From assembly GCA_013180625.2 (NCBI GenBank), contig SNVD02009713.1, forward strand, positions 186,001 through 250,000: a stretch of DNA of 64,000 nt, given 5' to 3'. The position numbers and the translations under genes were made by a program. Of this stretch, positions 46,961 through 58,747 are shown piece by piece (position 1 is the first letter of the stretch; every line of letters starts with the position of its first letter). The notes beneath the pieces are model-generated. The model worked only from the letters and a program-made list of their open reading frames with translations, did not search any database and was not told the origin of the DNA. The DNA comes from Boswellia sacra (Eukaryota > Streptophyta > Magnoliopsida > Sapindales > Burseraceae).

Positions 46961-48750
46961 AACATATATTACCTTTATCGCTGTCCATCCATCACAATTA
47001 TGGTGACATTATTTATTGAATGATTCTCGGCGCTGCTCTTGGTTGAATTGACCTCAGCAAAACTTCTTCGATAGAAAAATGCAGGTTGTTTTGGCATGCA
47101 TTGGCAATTGTATACCTTTATTTGTTAACATGGAAAGAACAACTGACATGGTGGACATGTCAAATGGATTGTTTTCTACGCACAACAAGGCCACATTAAT
47201 GCACCCCAAAACTTGGGATCCGGAGTTTGAATAAGTATTTAATATGTTGGATACACTAGTTCTAGTGCTTCTGCACCTTCTTTCCAAAAATGCAATGCCT
47301 AAAAGAACAACCATCTATTTTAACATGAAATCAAATATACACAAACATTGGTTGTAATATACAAACTCAGATAAATTACGTCACACATTACAAACTTAAA
47401 CGTCCAACGAGATTAAGTTGTCTGTCCGGATCAAAAAAGAAGTTCTTCTTCCTACCACTCACAATTTCCAACACTAGAACACCAAAACTGAAAACATTTG
47501 ATTTCTCTGAGAAGTGCCCTCCATACCATATTCAGGAGATATATAACCGCTAGATTCATGCAAAAGGTACAATAATTCAGTTTGTAAAAAAATGAATAAA
47601 TCAAAGGAGCAGTAAAACTTTGCATTTTGTTGTTCACGTACTTTGTGCCGACAATTCTGTCTGTAATTACTTCTAATTGAGTTTGAAAATTCTTACCAAA
47701 CCAAAATCAGGTATCTTGGGGTTCATGTTTTGGTCAAGTAATATATTACTAGCTTTGATGTTCTATAAATTATTCTTAATCTTGAGTACTTGTGGAGGTA
47801 AAGTAGTCCCTGAGCTATTACTTCAATGATACTGGAGGATTTGTTCCAATCTAGCAGCTCCCTTTTTTTTTTGTTTCTGATCTATTTGTGGAAAAACAAA
47901 TGGCTAGAAATCGTAAGAAACTGGATGAGTAAAGAATTATAAATTTATAGAAGTCCTTACCAAAAATAAATGAGTCTAAGCTTTTATTTGGCATGTTCTT
48001 ATAGATCAATTACATTTTCTCCTTCTTCCCCATGAACACAGAAGCCTAGAAGCCGCACAAGATTTATGTGTTGTCATTTAGCTGTTAGTATGGGCTCATT
48101 CTTGAACTCCACAAGCCCTTGTCCTGATCTTGCTGATAGCCTCTTTATTGCTATTTGTCGCCCGTCTGGCAATAAACCCTGAAAAAACGTTAGGCATAAG
48201 TTAGTTTATAGAAAGATTTTTGCAACATTTTTTTTTCCCGAAAAAGTTTCTAAATTTACCTTGTAAACAGGTCCAAAACCTCCCTCTCCTAGTTTATTTT
48301 CAGCAGAGAAGTTATCTATAGCACCCATGATGGTAGAAATGTTGTAAATTTTCAAATTATGTCCTTTGTTGCCATCATTATGAAGCTCCTCGTCAGCATT
48401 TGTATTATCTAATCTCATCGAATCTTGAAGAGACTTTTTTGTTTGGTTTAGCATGAAAAACTTTAGCTTGGCATTCAATAAATTTGCTTATAAAAAATAT
48501 CTTGTCAGATGATTCAAGAAATATATTAATATTACCTTGCAGTCAAAGTTTTCCCCATCTCAAAAAGACCAAAATGCCCAGGAGTATTACAGTCAGTGTG
48601 GCTGCTCCTAAAATTAAAATGTATATCTAGCGCTTCCCCTCTACATTTAATTACGAAAAGTTACGTTACTAGTATATCTTCATTTTTTTCTCCATATATT
48701 TTTAATTTTATCAAAAAAAAAAAGCCGAGAAATCACTAGACCTAAGAACT

Positions 48751-49571
48751 GGACATGTTTGATATGTGATATTGTATAGTATAATATAGCATTGTATTAT
48801 ATAGTATAGTATTGTATAGTACTAAAAATAATGTTATGTCAAAATCATATAGTGTTTGGTATACTCATGTATTGTATTAATTTATACAAAAAAGTAAGAT
48901 TTTAAAAAAAAAGATATATAAAGTATAAATATATTTTTAGTTTATTTATAAAATTAGTTATTTAGTAATTTATCGAAATTACTAATTATTAAAAAAATTA
49001 CTTGGGGTCCAATGCCCCCGTTGGACAAATATATTTTTTAATTTTTTTATAAAATTAGTTATTTAATAATTTATCGAATATTTGCTAATTATTGAAAAAA
49101 TTATTTGGGGTCCAATGCTCCCGCTAGACCAATTAAACAATTTGAGTTTATAGTAGTATACTAGGTGCCAATTGGTCCAACGGGGGCAGTGGACCTCTAA
49201 TATCACTTAGTGGGGGCGATGAATCCCTTCATCCCTTTTTTACTTTTAGAAAATAAATTTTAAATAAATTTGATTTTATAATTTATATATCAAATACATT
49301 TTTATTTATTTTAAAAATTTTAAAAATTAAAAGGTATTGTTAGATATATAGAATTTTATAAGGATAATTTTGACATTTTTTATTAGTACTATACAATATA
49401 ATGCTAATGTCATGGGTTAACTCTACATAATTTAATACAATGTTGATGCATTTAAGAGTTGTACTTTGTATTAATTTATACTATGCTAAATTAACATCAA
49501 ACATATGTATTACACTATTTAATACAATATAGTAAAATAATACTATACAATGTCGCGCACCAAACGTACTC
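48751..49571. mobile_element. Inverted-repeat MITE-like element, copy 1 (821 bp), inside the kinase pseudogene
   Basis: The left end GGACATGTTTGATATGTGAT and right end (complement GAGTACGTTTGGTGCGCGAC) are terminal inverted repeats that run on into ATTGTATAGTA. It is homologous along its length to 52004-52724. The core contains GGGGTCCAATGCCCCC and its inverted counterpart. No protein is encoded. No target duplication was found for this copy. Confidence 0.8.
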
Positions 49572-50720
49572 AAATTTTAATGCTAGTCTCTGACATCTAG
49601 GTTTTAATACCAGCTCGCATTCATTTCAGAGCTATAAAAATAAGTATTGAAACATTTGCAAGGTACACTCGGTTATGGATCAAATTGTCCAGGCAATTGA
49701 ATTCTCAAGGCTATTTTTAACGATTGAACAGATTGTCTTGATGATGTGAAAAAAAACTTTCGTGGTTATTATGTTTTCTCCCTTGGTTCTAATAATATTT
49801 TCATGGGATTCAAGAAGGCAAAAAAGATTGGGGTGGCACAATCTTTTGCAACTATTTATCATTCCATCGCAGAAGCAAAATTCAGCAAAGAGATTATAAG
49901 ACTGAGGAATAACTGGCTAATATATTTTATGTAGGAGAAGTTCTCATGTCACATAGAGCTCACTGGAACAGTCATCAAAGTGCAAGACCGACGAGTTGAT
50001 AGTGAATGCACTTTTCCCAAAGCCCTAATCTAAGGATTTTGAGTAAAACTGTCATCAATGTTTCATTAAGATTAATGTCAAGGTTTAGATTTTTATTTCT
50101 TAAGAATTTAGTAACAAATTCCCCAAAATTTTATGTATAGTTGCCACTAGAGCTGTCCCAAGAAGTAATATTAATATGACACTTAAGAGTGGCTATTGTT
50201 CTATTTTTGACCAATAGCAACTAAAATAAGAATTCTGATTTTCTTAATTACAGCTTACTTGCATCCTAGCCTACAATCATTCGGGTCACCCTATTCACAA
50301 CACCAATCAGAACCAAAATACAAACTATAATAACAATAATGATTAGGTATACATATAAGCAAGCATAGAGAAAAATTACAAAAAGCGCTTGGGAGATTTT
50401 TGTAGTTTTTCGTTCCGTCCTTCCCATTCTCAGTTTCTATGTAAGTTCCATGCAAAAATGTCCATCCTATGCGATTAGCGGTCGAAACTTCAGCTTCAAC
50501 TCCAATAAAACTACAGTTCTTCCAGAATATGTCCTTGCAGTCACTTAAGCTTAAATTTGCATTTTATTGGAAGTTGTAATTGTAAATCCATTCATCACAA
50601 TTTCTTTCATTTGATAGTTGTCACCAGGCCTCCTACACCTTATCTCAACCCAATCTTTCGCAACCAAAGTCAGTGATATTTGCATCATACCAACTACCAT
50701 ATTGAATTACCCTTTTAGTT
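49572..50720. other. Pseudogene interior, mostly intron-like or degenerate
   Basis: Between the S-domain piece and the first kinase exon I see no convincing PAN or transmembrane exon. Small ORFs here have no family signature. Confidence 0.4.
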
Positions 50721-51420
50721 CTTTAATCTTCAAAGTGTCCACCATCCAATAACCTCAACAATGTAAAATTTATCCAATTTTGAGGAGAAAATTGATTTAG
50801 AGCAATTTTATACGTGAGGTATTCCCTTTCATCATCTAAAACAGCATTAAAAACGTAATCGAAATCCTCTGACCCTAGCTCAATGTTTGTAAAAGTGTTG
50901 TTGCTTAATACTTCACTGGTCCAAAATTTATCCCTCGCCAAATAAGAATCAATTGACATTTAACAGGGTCCCATTCAAGAGTAAAAACCCTAGAAACAGA
51001 TATTGAATTAGTTAACCATGATGTGAGCGACCTGTTCTGACTAGTCTTGTGGTTAATTATCCCAGTTTCATTCTTGGCACGAAAGAAATTAGTAGGATTA
51101 TCGAAGCTTTGCCACAAAGTTCGTTCTGTGGTCTCACCAGAGTCTACTTCTTTCAATACAAAGTTTCCATCATCTTTCAAAACAACAACTATGTTGGGAC
51201 AAGATGGATTTGAGTATAAGTAGATAACACGACTGTCACTATAGCTTATCATTAGTCTATCACTTTCGTTGATGAAAAGCACCCCTGAATTATTTGGGAT
51301 AGGCTTCCCTTGATTGGCTAATGAGAAAGTCTCGTTCATACCATCAGTATAGTTGTACTCAATGTCAAGTAGCAATGCTCAGACGACTCTCCCAACCTAT
51401 GAAGATCTTGGAAACGCAAG

Positions 51421-52003
51421 GAAAAGAGCACCTTTTTAAAACAAGAAGAGTAGAAGAATTAAGCATCTAACCTTGGTTAGTGTGTCTCTTGCTATGCCAT
51501 TAGAAGGCAAAAGCAAATAAGCACAAACATTTTGTAGTGGTTACTGTTGATTTAATTAGCCATTGGTGAGCTAATAGTAGAAGAAGGGCATACTCCAAAA
51601 TGGCGCCTGTTTGATTTAAGTGAGAAATTGAGAGAAAAACTCAAGAAACAAAATTTTTAATCTCAGAACAATTTCATCTTTCGTTAATTGCATATATAGA
51701 AACTTTTATAAACCAATAATAAGGTACAATTTGTCATATGAGATGTGAGTTGGAATGTTAGGATACAGGGAAAAGAAATTTATTCTCTTCTAACTTACTA
51801 AGTTGATGTGGCGTTGATTAATTAGGAGACTCTATCTAATTACATCTATTTGTAACTAATCCTATAAACACTTGTAGGACAGAGAGTATTTGACATAGGT
51901 GGCATGTTGAGCACCACATATCAATAATGACAGATGGCATGAGTAGAGTAATGAAGTAATGTAGCTGTGATGAATGACACTTGTTCCAAAGAATGTGCAC
52001 ATA
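51421..52003. other. Upstream flank of the kinase pseudogene
   Basis: No gene. A word of about 29 bp (51869-51897, cacttgtaggacagagag onward) recurs almost exactly at 53218-53246, so part of this flank is duplicated on the other side of MITE copy 2. Confidence 0.5.
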
Positions 52004-52724
52004 GGACATGTTTGGTATGCGACATATTATAGTTTAGTATAGTATTATATTATATAGCATTGCATTGTATAGTACTAAAAATAATGTTATGTCAAAAGTA
52101 TATAATGTTTGGTATACTTATTTATTGTATTAATTTATACAAAAAAGTAAGATTTTTTTTTCAAAAAAGATATACAAACTATAGATATATTTTTAGTTTA
52201 TTTATAAAATTAGTTATTTAGTAATTTATCGAATAATTGCTAATTGTTGAAAAAATTACTTGGGGTCCAATGCCCCCACTGGACCTATTAGACAATTTTA
52301 GTTTGTGGTGGTATGCTAGGTGTCAATTGGTCCAACGGAAGCACTGGACCCTTGGTGCACCCAGTGTGGGGTGACTCCTTTCATACCTTCTTTATTTTTA
52401 GAAAATAAATTTTAAAATAAAATTGATTTTATAATTTATCTATTAAATACATCTTTATTTATTTTAAAATTTTTAAAAATTAGAGGGTATTGTTGGATAT
52501 GTAGAATTTTATAGGGATAATTTTGACATTTTTTATTAGTGCTATACAATGTAATGCTAATGTCATAGATTAGCTTTATATAATTTAATACAATGTTGAT
52601 GTATATAAGGGTTGTACTTTGTATTAATTAATACTATTCTAAATTAACACTAAACACATGTATTTCACTATTTAATGCAATGTAGTAAAATAGTACTATA
52701 CAGTGTCACGCACCAAACATATCC
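52004..52724. mobile_element. Inverted-repeat MITE-like element, copy 2 (721 bp)
   Basis: Same family as 48751-49571: left end GGACATGTTTGGTATGCGAC, right end complement GGATATGTTTGGTGCGTGAC. TGCACA occurs just outside both ends (51996-52001 and 52729-52734), a possible 6-bp target duplication only if the element ends are set two to four bases further out. The superfamily is therefore unsettled. Confidence 0.8.
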
Positions 52725-52820
52725 AAATTGCACACTTTTGGCATAGTTTTGGCACACCGTCATCAGTGAGTAGTCTTCACAATATAGATGATCATTTGGT
52801 GATCTCGTGCATGTTTGTTT

Positions 52821-52952
52821 CGACATATCTTCCTTATCACTACGTGAAAAACATTTATTTGTAACAAATATTTTTTTGTGATGTTTCGACGTTTCTTCCT
52901 TATCACTACGTGAAAAACATTTATTTGTAACAAATTTTTTTTGCGATGAAAC
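52821..52952. repeat. 66-bp tandem duplication containing CACTACGTGAAAAAC
   Basis: Two head-to-tail copies start at 52821 and 52887, each with cttccttatcactacgtg and then catttatttgtaacaaat. CACTACGTGAAAAAC (52838 and 52904) resembles the terminus of plant CACTA transposons. Confidence 0.75.
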
Positions 52953-53210
52953 CAAATTTGTCACTAAAAATGGCTTACAAAGACAGAAAATTATTTTGTC
53001 GCAAAAAATAGTTCTAAAATGGAAAATCTAAAAAATCATACATTGCGATGAAAATTTCCTTGCTAAAACAAATCTTTGGCCACAAAACTGATTTCCTTGG
53101 AAAATGACAACAATGTGTTCGGACATAAAGTTTTCTATGACGAAATTTTTATCTTTTGCTGGGGAAAAATGTCCCCATGAAAGAATTTTTTCCATTTGTT
53201 TGTAAAAAAT
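52953..53210. mobile_element. Possible CACTA-like terminal fragment
   Basis: After the CACTACG motif come short TTTGCGATGAAA / TTTGTCGCAAAA / GACGAAATTT words on both strands, the style of CACTA subterminal repeats. No opposite terminus or transposase is present, so this is a tentative remnant. Confidence 0.35.
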
Positions 53211-53249
53211 CTATTCACACTTGTAGGACAGAGAGCATTTGACATAGTG

Positions 53250-54340
53250 TTAGCATTGAAATCTTTGCTTATAATTTGATGCCCGATGATGAGACATAGT
53301 GCCTTCATCAAAGGTGTTGCCTCTTGAACAAAGCGTATGAACTTCCAAAAAAAAACCCAAAAAAACAAAAAACAACCAAAGAGACCCAAAAAAGACAATG
53401 CAAAAACAAGTTAGAATTGAATAGGTGCCAGAAGGAGCAAATTAGGCGCACGCCTGTTTATAGATCCCACATTGAAAAAATATGATATTTGCATTGCTAT
53501 AGTGCATCTATCTAGACATTCATAATCCTAAGGTGAAAGGCACATAAGACATATGAGGAATTGGTAGAGTACACTCAAAATTAATTCCTAAACACATTGT
53601 CTTAGTTGAGGTTTTCTCTGCAAAACCTTGACAAATCAAGTTTTCTTCAAGTTTAAGCTTTGTAAGTGAGGTAATATTCTTTTCTTGGTCTTCTTTAATA
53701 TTTTGTCAGTAGCATCTTTAGGTTGTTTAGAAGCATGTTTTGGGAGTAATGTTTTAGTTTCGTTTCTTTAATTGCTTTTATTGCCATGTTTGGTTATTGT
53801 TTAATTAGTTAAATAATTAGTTAGTTGTTTAGTTAATTGCTTAGTTAATTAGTTGGTTAATTAGTTTGCATATTACTTAACTTAAGCATGATTAGATTAG
53901 GATTACTTAAGTACTAGTAAGGTAAGGCATATTTAATTTAGAAATGTATGTTTAACAATCATGATTGTGCCATATTAGTAATTAAGAGTTTTTGATTACG
54001 CATTAATGTCTAAAAATTAGAATGGTGAATGATTAATTATAACATTATGTGATACATTTAGCTTGAATCTCATGTTAGAATCATGATTTGAAGAGTTCCT
54101 TCTTAGATAAACCTGACCCCTTGTTACCATGTGAGAAACTGATTATGGCCATGAATAGGCGTGCACCTGTTCTTGATCTTGCAATGGCGCATGCCTCTTC
54201 CAAGAGTAAGCACATACCCATTTGTGGCCAGATCGTGGAATTTTCCCCCATTTTTTATGAAATGTCCATTTTCAATTTTTATGATATGTGGCAGAAGCAA
54301 ATTAATTCTTTTCCTTAATTTTCTTACTCTTATCATTTGC
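53250..54340. other. Noncoding DNA left of a Tat/Ogre-like primer site
   Basis: No supported gene. Short TTAGTTAATTAG-type repeats lie at 53800-53880. If the adjacent LTR is a 5' LTR, this would be the leader of that minus-strand element, but no gag is readable. Confidence 0.35.
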
Positions 54341-54352
54341 GTGGAGTTGCCA
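54341..54352 (-). other. Primer-binding-like site of the Tat/Ogre-like element
   Basis: TGGCAACTCCAC on the minus strand resembles the TGGCGACTCC-type site used by this lineage, with one difference. It lies at the inner edge of the LTR. Confidence 0.45.
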
Positions 54353-56162
54353 CCCAATTCTTCAATTGAGAATGAATGGGGGCAATTTGATCCCTTGCTT
54401 CAAGACTTAAACTACCCTCATCCCTTCAGAGACGAGTTCGGGAAGTTAGGTACAAGTCTTTCGACCCGCCTGGATCAAAATCCGACCTCCACTAGTAAAT
54501 ATTAAATAATAATATCTCATGCCTTACTTGGTCCACTTAGAATTGTCTGTTCTATGCACACATTTCATATTTTATCTTTATTTGACATGTGAGGTGATTA
54601 TTCAATTAATGACAAATATATAAGCATCCATAGAAATAGAGAGGAGAATAGAGTTACATTTCCTTTCAAATATAGGAGAAGGGGAAGATGATTACATCAA
54701 TTATTCTTCAATAATGAAATAAAGTAATTCTACTTACAATCACTCCAAATATGACATTCACATAAATCAAGTATTCAATGATAAAAGCATATTCATGCAA
54801 ATCATACATTTAATAAGTAATCAATTCGAGATTCGATAAATAAGGAATTCTCCACCACCATATGTGAGTCTATTCCATGTTTTTCAAACCTCTACATGCA
54901 TATTCATACATATATTATTCTTTAGTGATGGTGCCTCACTATCAATGTGAGTCCACTATCACTTCATGGCATCATTCTAATTAAAGTCTATTCATAGTTT
55001 ATTCATACATTCATAAATCGATCAATCAAAATATAAAGCCATAATCTACAATCATGGCATTCTAGCTTAGATTTGATAATTCTATAATGGCATTCTAGCC
55101 TATTGCTATTCTAGCATAATCTATATTAATTCATAATTTCATGGCATTTCTAGCCTAAACATGTTTATCATGGCATTTTCTAGCCTAAATTAAATAATCG
55201 AAATCAAACAAGGCTATCCTAGCCCAATCCAAGCAATCAAGGGGCAATATGGTAATTCTTACCTATTCTATGCTATTTCCTAGCATGCTTTAAAGCAATT
55301 ATAAGTCTTCCTAGCATGATTATAATCATGTACTTCTAAGCGTAATTCTAAGCATGTGCTCTTAAGCATGATTTTAAGCATTTGCAAAGAAATTAAACTC
55401 CTAATCATGTTTCTAGATAAAAGGGGGAAAGATGACTTACCTCGACAAGCATTTTCACCTTGCAAGACAAATAAACGGTTAAACAATTCTTATATAACCC
55501 TAATCATGCTTCTAAGTATCAAAATAAATCCTAAACATGCTTATTCTAAGCATAAATAAAATTAAACGTGCTTCATTCTGAGTAAGAAAAATAAAGAAGA
55601 AAATATGAGAGAGAAGAGAAAACTGCTCTCAAGACGTACCCTTTCTGGGTTTAGAGAAATATAAAATACCCAAAAAATATTAGAATAGAAAGGACTCATT
55701 AGAACTCACAAGTGTGACCTAGAGAGAGAGAGAGGATTTCTGGATGTCTTGCAAAGTGTGCCTGAGGTGTGCTTATATAGGCGTTTCTTGGAGTGAAACA
55801 GTGATAAAAACCCAATGTGGGATTTGGATGAACAAAACTGTGTGAACGGTATCGCGTGAATAATGTTCAACTCTTTGCCTGTTTGATTGCACCTAACTTT
55901 TGAACTTTAACTCCGATTTGCGATCAGTAAATTTCTACGAAAACTAGACATCCGTAGCTTCTCAATGGTATGTATATGACTCATTATCATATTCCTCTTG
56001 AATTAATTTTTGTGACTTTTTGAAGTCAGATGTCAGTTTTTAAGACCTTTCATCGATTCCTTCTCCCTTTCCTTTCTTGGCTTACAAAGGCATTTTGATC
56101 ATTTTAATTGCTCAACATTCATCTTTATTTCATCATCGAGCCTAAAAAATTTACTGTCTACA
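54353..56162 (-). repeat. Large Tat/Ogre-lineage (gypsy) LTR, about 1.8 kb
   Basis: On the minus strand it begins TGTAGACAG (56162-56154). It has a TATATAAG promoter box near 55775 followed by a CT-rich leader, and ends near 54353 just before TGGCAACTCCAC, which resembles the Tat/Ogre primer-binding region. A tract aaagtaagggcaagc (56177-56163) abuts its start like a polypurine tract. The U5 side (55050-55260) carries four diverged copies of atggcattctagcct. The left boundary is approximate. Confidence 0.6.
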
Positions 56163-56177
56163 GCTTGCCCTTACTTT
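56163..56177 (-). other. Polypurine tract next to the Tat/Ogre-like LTR
   Basis: AAAGTAAGGGCAAGC directly precedes TGTAGACAG on the minus strand. This arrangement is usual at 3' LTRs of the lineage. Confidence 0.5.
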
Positions 56178-56324
56178 GGAGAAGTTTGTGAGACATGAAA
56201 ATCGACAAAGTACTTTTGCTTTGTCTTTCTTTCTTCCATCTCTACATCTTCAACTTTGTCCTCATTCTATCAAACTTTCATGTCATCTTCTTTCTCTCCT
56301 TCTGCTCCTACAAAAGGTGTACCC

Positions 56325-56612
56325 ATTCAAGGGCAAAAGGACCCACTCCAGGGCTGATGTGCCCATTTAAGGGGTAAGGTGACTAGTCAAGGGCGAACGT
56401 GTACCCATTCAAGGGCTAGTGTGCCCATCTAAGGGCTAAGATGCCTATCTAAGGCTGAGATGCCTATTCAAGGGCAAACATGTGCCCCTTCAGGGGCTAG
56501 CGTGCCCATCTAAGGGCGGAGGTGCCTATTCAAGGGCTAGTGTGTCCATCTAAGGGCGGAGGTGCCTATCCAAGGGCGAATGTACCCATTCAAGGGCTCA
56601 GAAAGCATCCCT
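56325..56612. repeat. Minisatellite A, about 22-bp unit
   Basis: About a dozen imperfect copies of a unit like gtgcccatctaagggctag, varying between cccattcaagggc and cctatctaaggg forms. Confidence 0.8.
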
Positions 56613-56624
56613 ATGATGCTATGA

Positions 56625-56945
56625 CAAAAACACTTCTCAGTGCACTATTTCTTAGGATTTCTAACACTCTTCAGTGCACCTATTTCCTAGGGTTTGGTAA
56701 CACTCTTTAGTGCACCTATTATAAAGGCTTCAAATACTCTTAAGTATACCTACTTCTTAAGGTTTTCAACACTTTTTAGTGCGCCTCTTCTTAGGGCTTG
56801 TGCCTATTCTAAGGGCTTAAAATACTTTTAGGGTGCACCTACCTCTTAGGGTTTTCAACACTCTTTGGTGCACCACTTCTTAGGGCTTGTGCCTATTCTA
56901 AGGGCTTAAGACACTCTTAAGTGCACCTATTTCTTAGGGTTTCCT
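56625..56945. repeat. Minisatellite B, about 36-bp unit
   Basis: About eight imperfect copies built from cactctttagtgcacctat followed by ttcttagggttttcaa. Some copies carry an inserted ttgtgcctattctaagggc, which links this family to minisatellite A. Confidence 0.8.
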
Positions 56946-57439
56946 TCTAATGCATGCCCACTGAGAAAACTTCTATTATGCACTGTTTTGTGATCTTTGG
57001 ACCTTCTTATCCTTCTTGCCTTCAGCTAATTGTTTTTTATTCTTTCTTTATTCTCTTTAGACTTTGCACTCGCTGGATTTCATGCCCTTCTTCGAAGTAT
57101 TCTTGTTTCTATTCTTGGTTTCTTCTAATCCACTGAAGAAAATTTTGATTCTTTGCTCTTGATCTCTTCAGATTTTGCATTTATAGGACCCTTTACTGGG
57201 GAGTTCATATTAGGTTGTTGATTTTTGGATTCACTGGAGATCTCTTCATCGTTCTTGCAAGTTCCTGCAAAATGTCAAACAATTCTTGATGGTAAATTCA
57301 AATAAGTTCTAGATTTTACCGTATTTGATGTTGTCTTCTAACGAAGCTTCTTTCTAGTCTTTACAGTAATTATTTCATGTGGGCTCGGAAATTTATCCTT
57401 CGATGTGGCTCAAATTTCTTTCTAAATTCTTCTTCTTCA

Positions 57440-57640
57440 AATCCCTTCTTTAAGGTGGACTTCCTTCTTTAAGGCAGATGTCCTTTTTAAGCTGAACTTT
57501 GAAATTCCTTTTCAAGATCCTTTTTTCAAGGTGGACTTCGAATTCTTTCTTCAATGTAAATTTCCTTTTCAGGAGGACATTCTTTCTTTAAAATAGATGC
57601 ATTCTTTAAAGGAGATGCTTTCTTGAAGATGAACATCAAA
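57440..57640. repeat. Degenerate repeats of a ctttaaggtggact-like word
   Basis: Words such as ttctttaaggtggacttcc, ttcaaggtggacttcg and ttcaggaggacattc recur with loose spacing. This is the weakest of the four tandem families here. Confidence 0.5.
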
Positions 57641-57779
57641 CTTGAACTTCTTCAAAACAGTAGTCCTCTTCGATTGTCTTCAATTATGATAGTTCTCATT
57701 TTTATGGTGATCCTTATCATAATATTTTTCGTTCCAGGCATCTTGTATATGACACTACTTGAATTACTTGATCTAGGTT

Positions 57780-58747
57780 TTTAGCACATCATGCTGCTTC
57801 AGGTGATTGTTGAGTCTCATCGAGATGGAGTTGCTTTTGCATATCGTACTGCTTGAGAGGCATCTCATCGAGATAGAGCTGACTTTGCCCATTGTGCTGC
57901 TTGAGAAGAGTCTCATCGAGACTAAGCTACCTACTTTATACGGCTTACACATCATGCTAAATTGAGGAGCCTAATCTAGGTGATCTATACATCATGTTAC
58001 TCCCTTTAGTTCTCATCGAGACTGAGTTGCCTTATCGAGGCGACTTGCACATCATGCTAAAAGGAGAAGACTTATCTAAGCGACTTGTACATCATGCTAA
58101 CTAAGGAGCCTTACCTAGACAGCTTGCATATAGTACTGAACTGAGGAGCCTTATCTAGGTGGCTTATACACCGTGCTATTTCAATTGGGTCTCATACTTC
58201 CTGGATTAGGCATATTACACTTCGTGCTACTTTGATAGAGTCTCATTGAGATTGACTTGTACATCGTGCTACTTCTGTTGGGTCTCATCGAGACTAACTT
58301 GCATATTGTGCTGCTTCTACTAGGTCTCATTGAGACTGACTTGCACATCGTGCTACTTGTATTAGGTCTTATCAAGATTGACTTGTACATCATGCTACTT
58401 CTCCTATATCTCATCGAGAATGACCTGCACGTTGTGCTACTTCTGCTAGGTCTTATTGAGATTGACTTGCATGTTATGCTGCTTCTGCTAGTTCTCATCG
58501 AGACTGACTTACACATCGTGCTGCTCTGTAGGTCTTATCGAGACTACTTGCATATTATACTACTTCTACTAGGTCTCATTGAGACTGACTTGTACATTGT
58601 GCTACTTCTACTAGGTCTCATCGAGACTGACTTGCGCATTATACTACTTCTGCTGGGTCTCATTGAGACTGACTTGCACGTCATATTGCTTCTACTGGGT
58701 CTCATCGAGATTGACTTGCACAGTGTGCTACTTTTGCTATGTCTCAT
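57780..58747. repeat. Minisatellite C, 42-bp unit, open on both strands
   Basis: The right half (58180-58747) has about 13 copies of a 42-bp unit built from ggtctcatcgagactgac and ttgcacatcgtgctacttct. Because 42 is a multiple of 3, the array stays open: 58257-58775 plus reads repeats of LLLLGLIETDLHIV, and the minus strand reads SMRPSRSSTMCKSV. The left half (57780-58180) is more diverged, with cttatctaggtggcttg variants. I do not think it encodes a real protein. The array is cut at 58747 by the Athila-like element. Confidence 0.85.

Larger units (their letters stand above)
46970..51420 (-). pseudogene. G-type lectin S-domain receptor-like kinase, decayed
   Basis: Minus-strand pieces in the right order for this family. 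Bulb-lectin/S-domain: 51375-50905 (SGVLFINESDRLMISY, LWQSFDNPTNFF, TSWLTNSISVSRVFTLEWDP), shifting frame near 50930 into 50959-50723 (FWTSEVLSNNTFTNIELGSE). Kinase: an exon at about 48478-48260 ends KLGEGGFGPVYK at a GT donor. The next, from 48180, reads GLLPDGRQIAIKRLSARSGQ with the ATP-site Lys, then a stop near 48075. Around 47830-47690 SNILLDQNMNPKIPDFGL is preceded by a destroyed HRDLK with a stop. The 3' end near 47090-46985 reads SFAEVNSTKSSAENHSINNV and then VMDGQ. PAN and transmembrane exons are not recognisable. Closest type is CES101-like receptor kinases. Several lesions make it nonfunctional. Confidence 0.82.

Noticed and set aside
51996..52734. Exact 8-bp target duplication for MITE copy 2
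   Set aside because: Only TGCACA matches outside the ends and the boundary can be shifted. Copy 1 shows nothing similar, so I left the superfamily open.
56325..58747. CRISPR-like array
   Set aside because: Units are head-to-tail and contiguous with no unique spacers, the DNA is a plant nuclear genome, and there are no cas genes.
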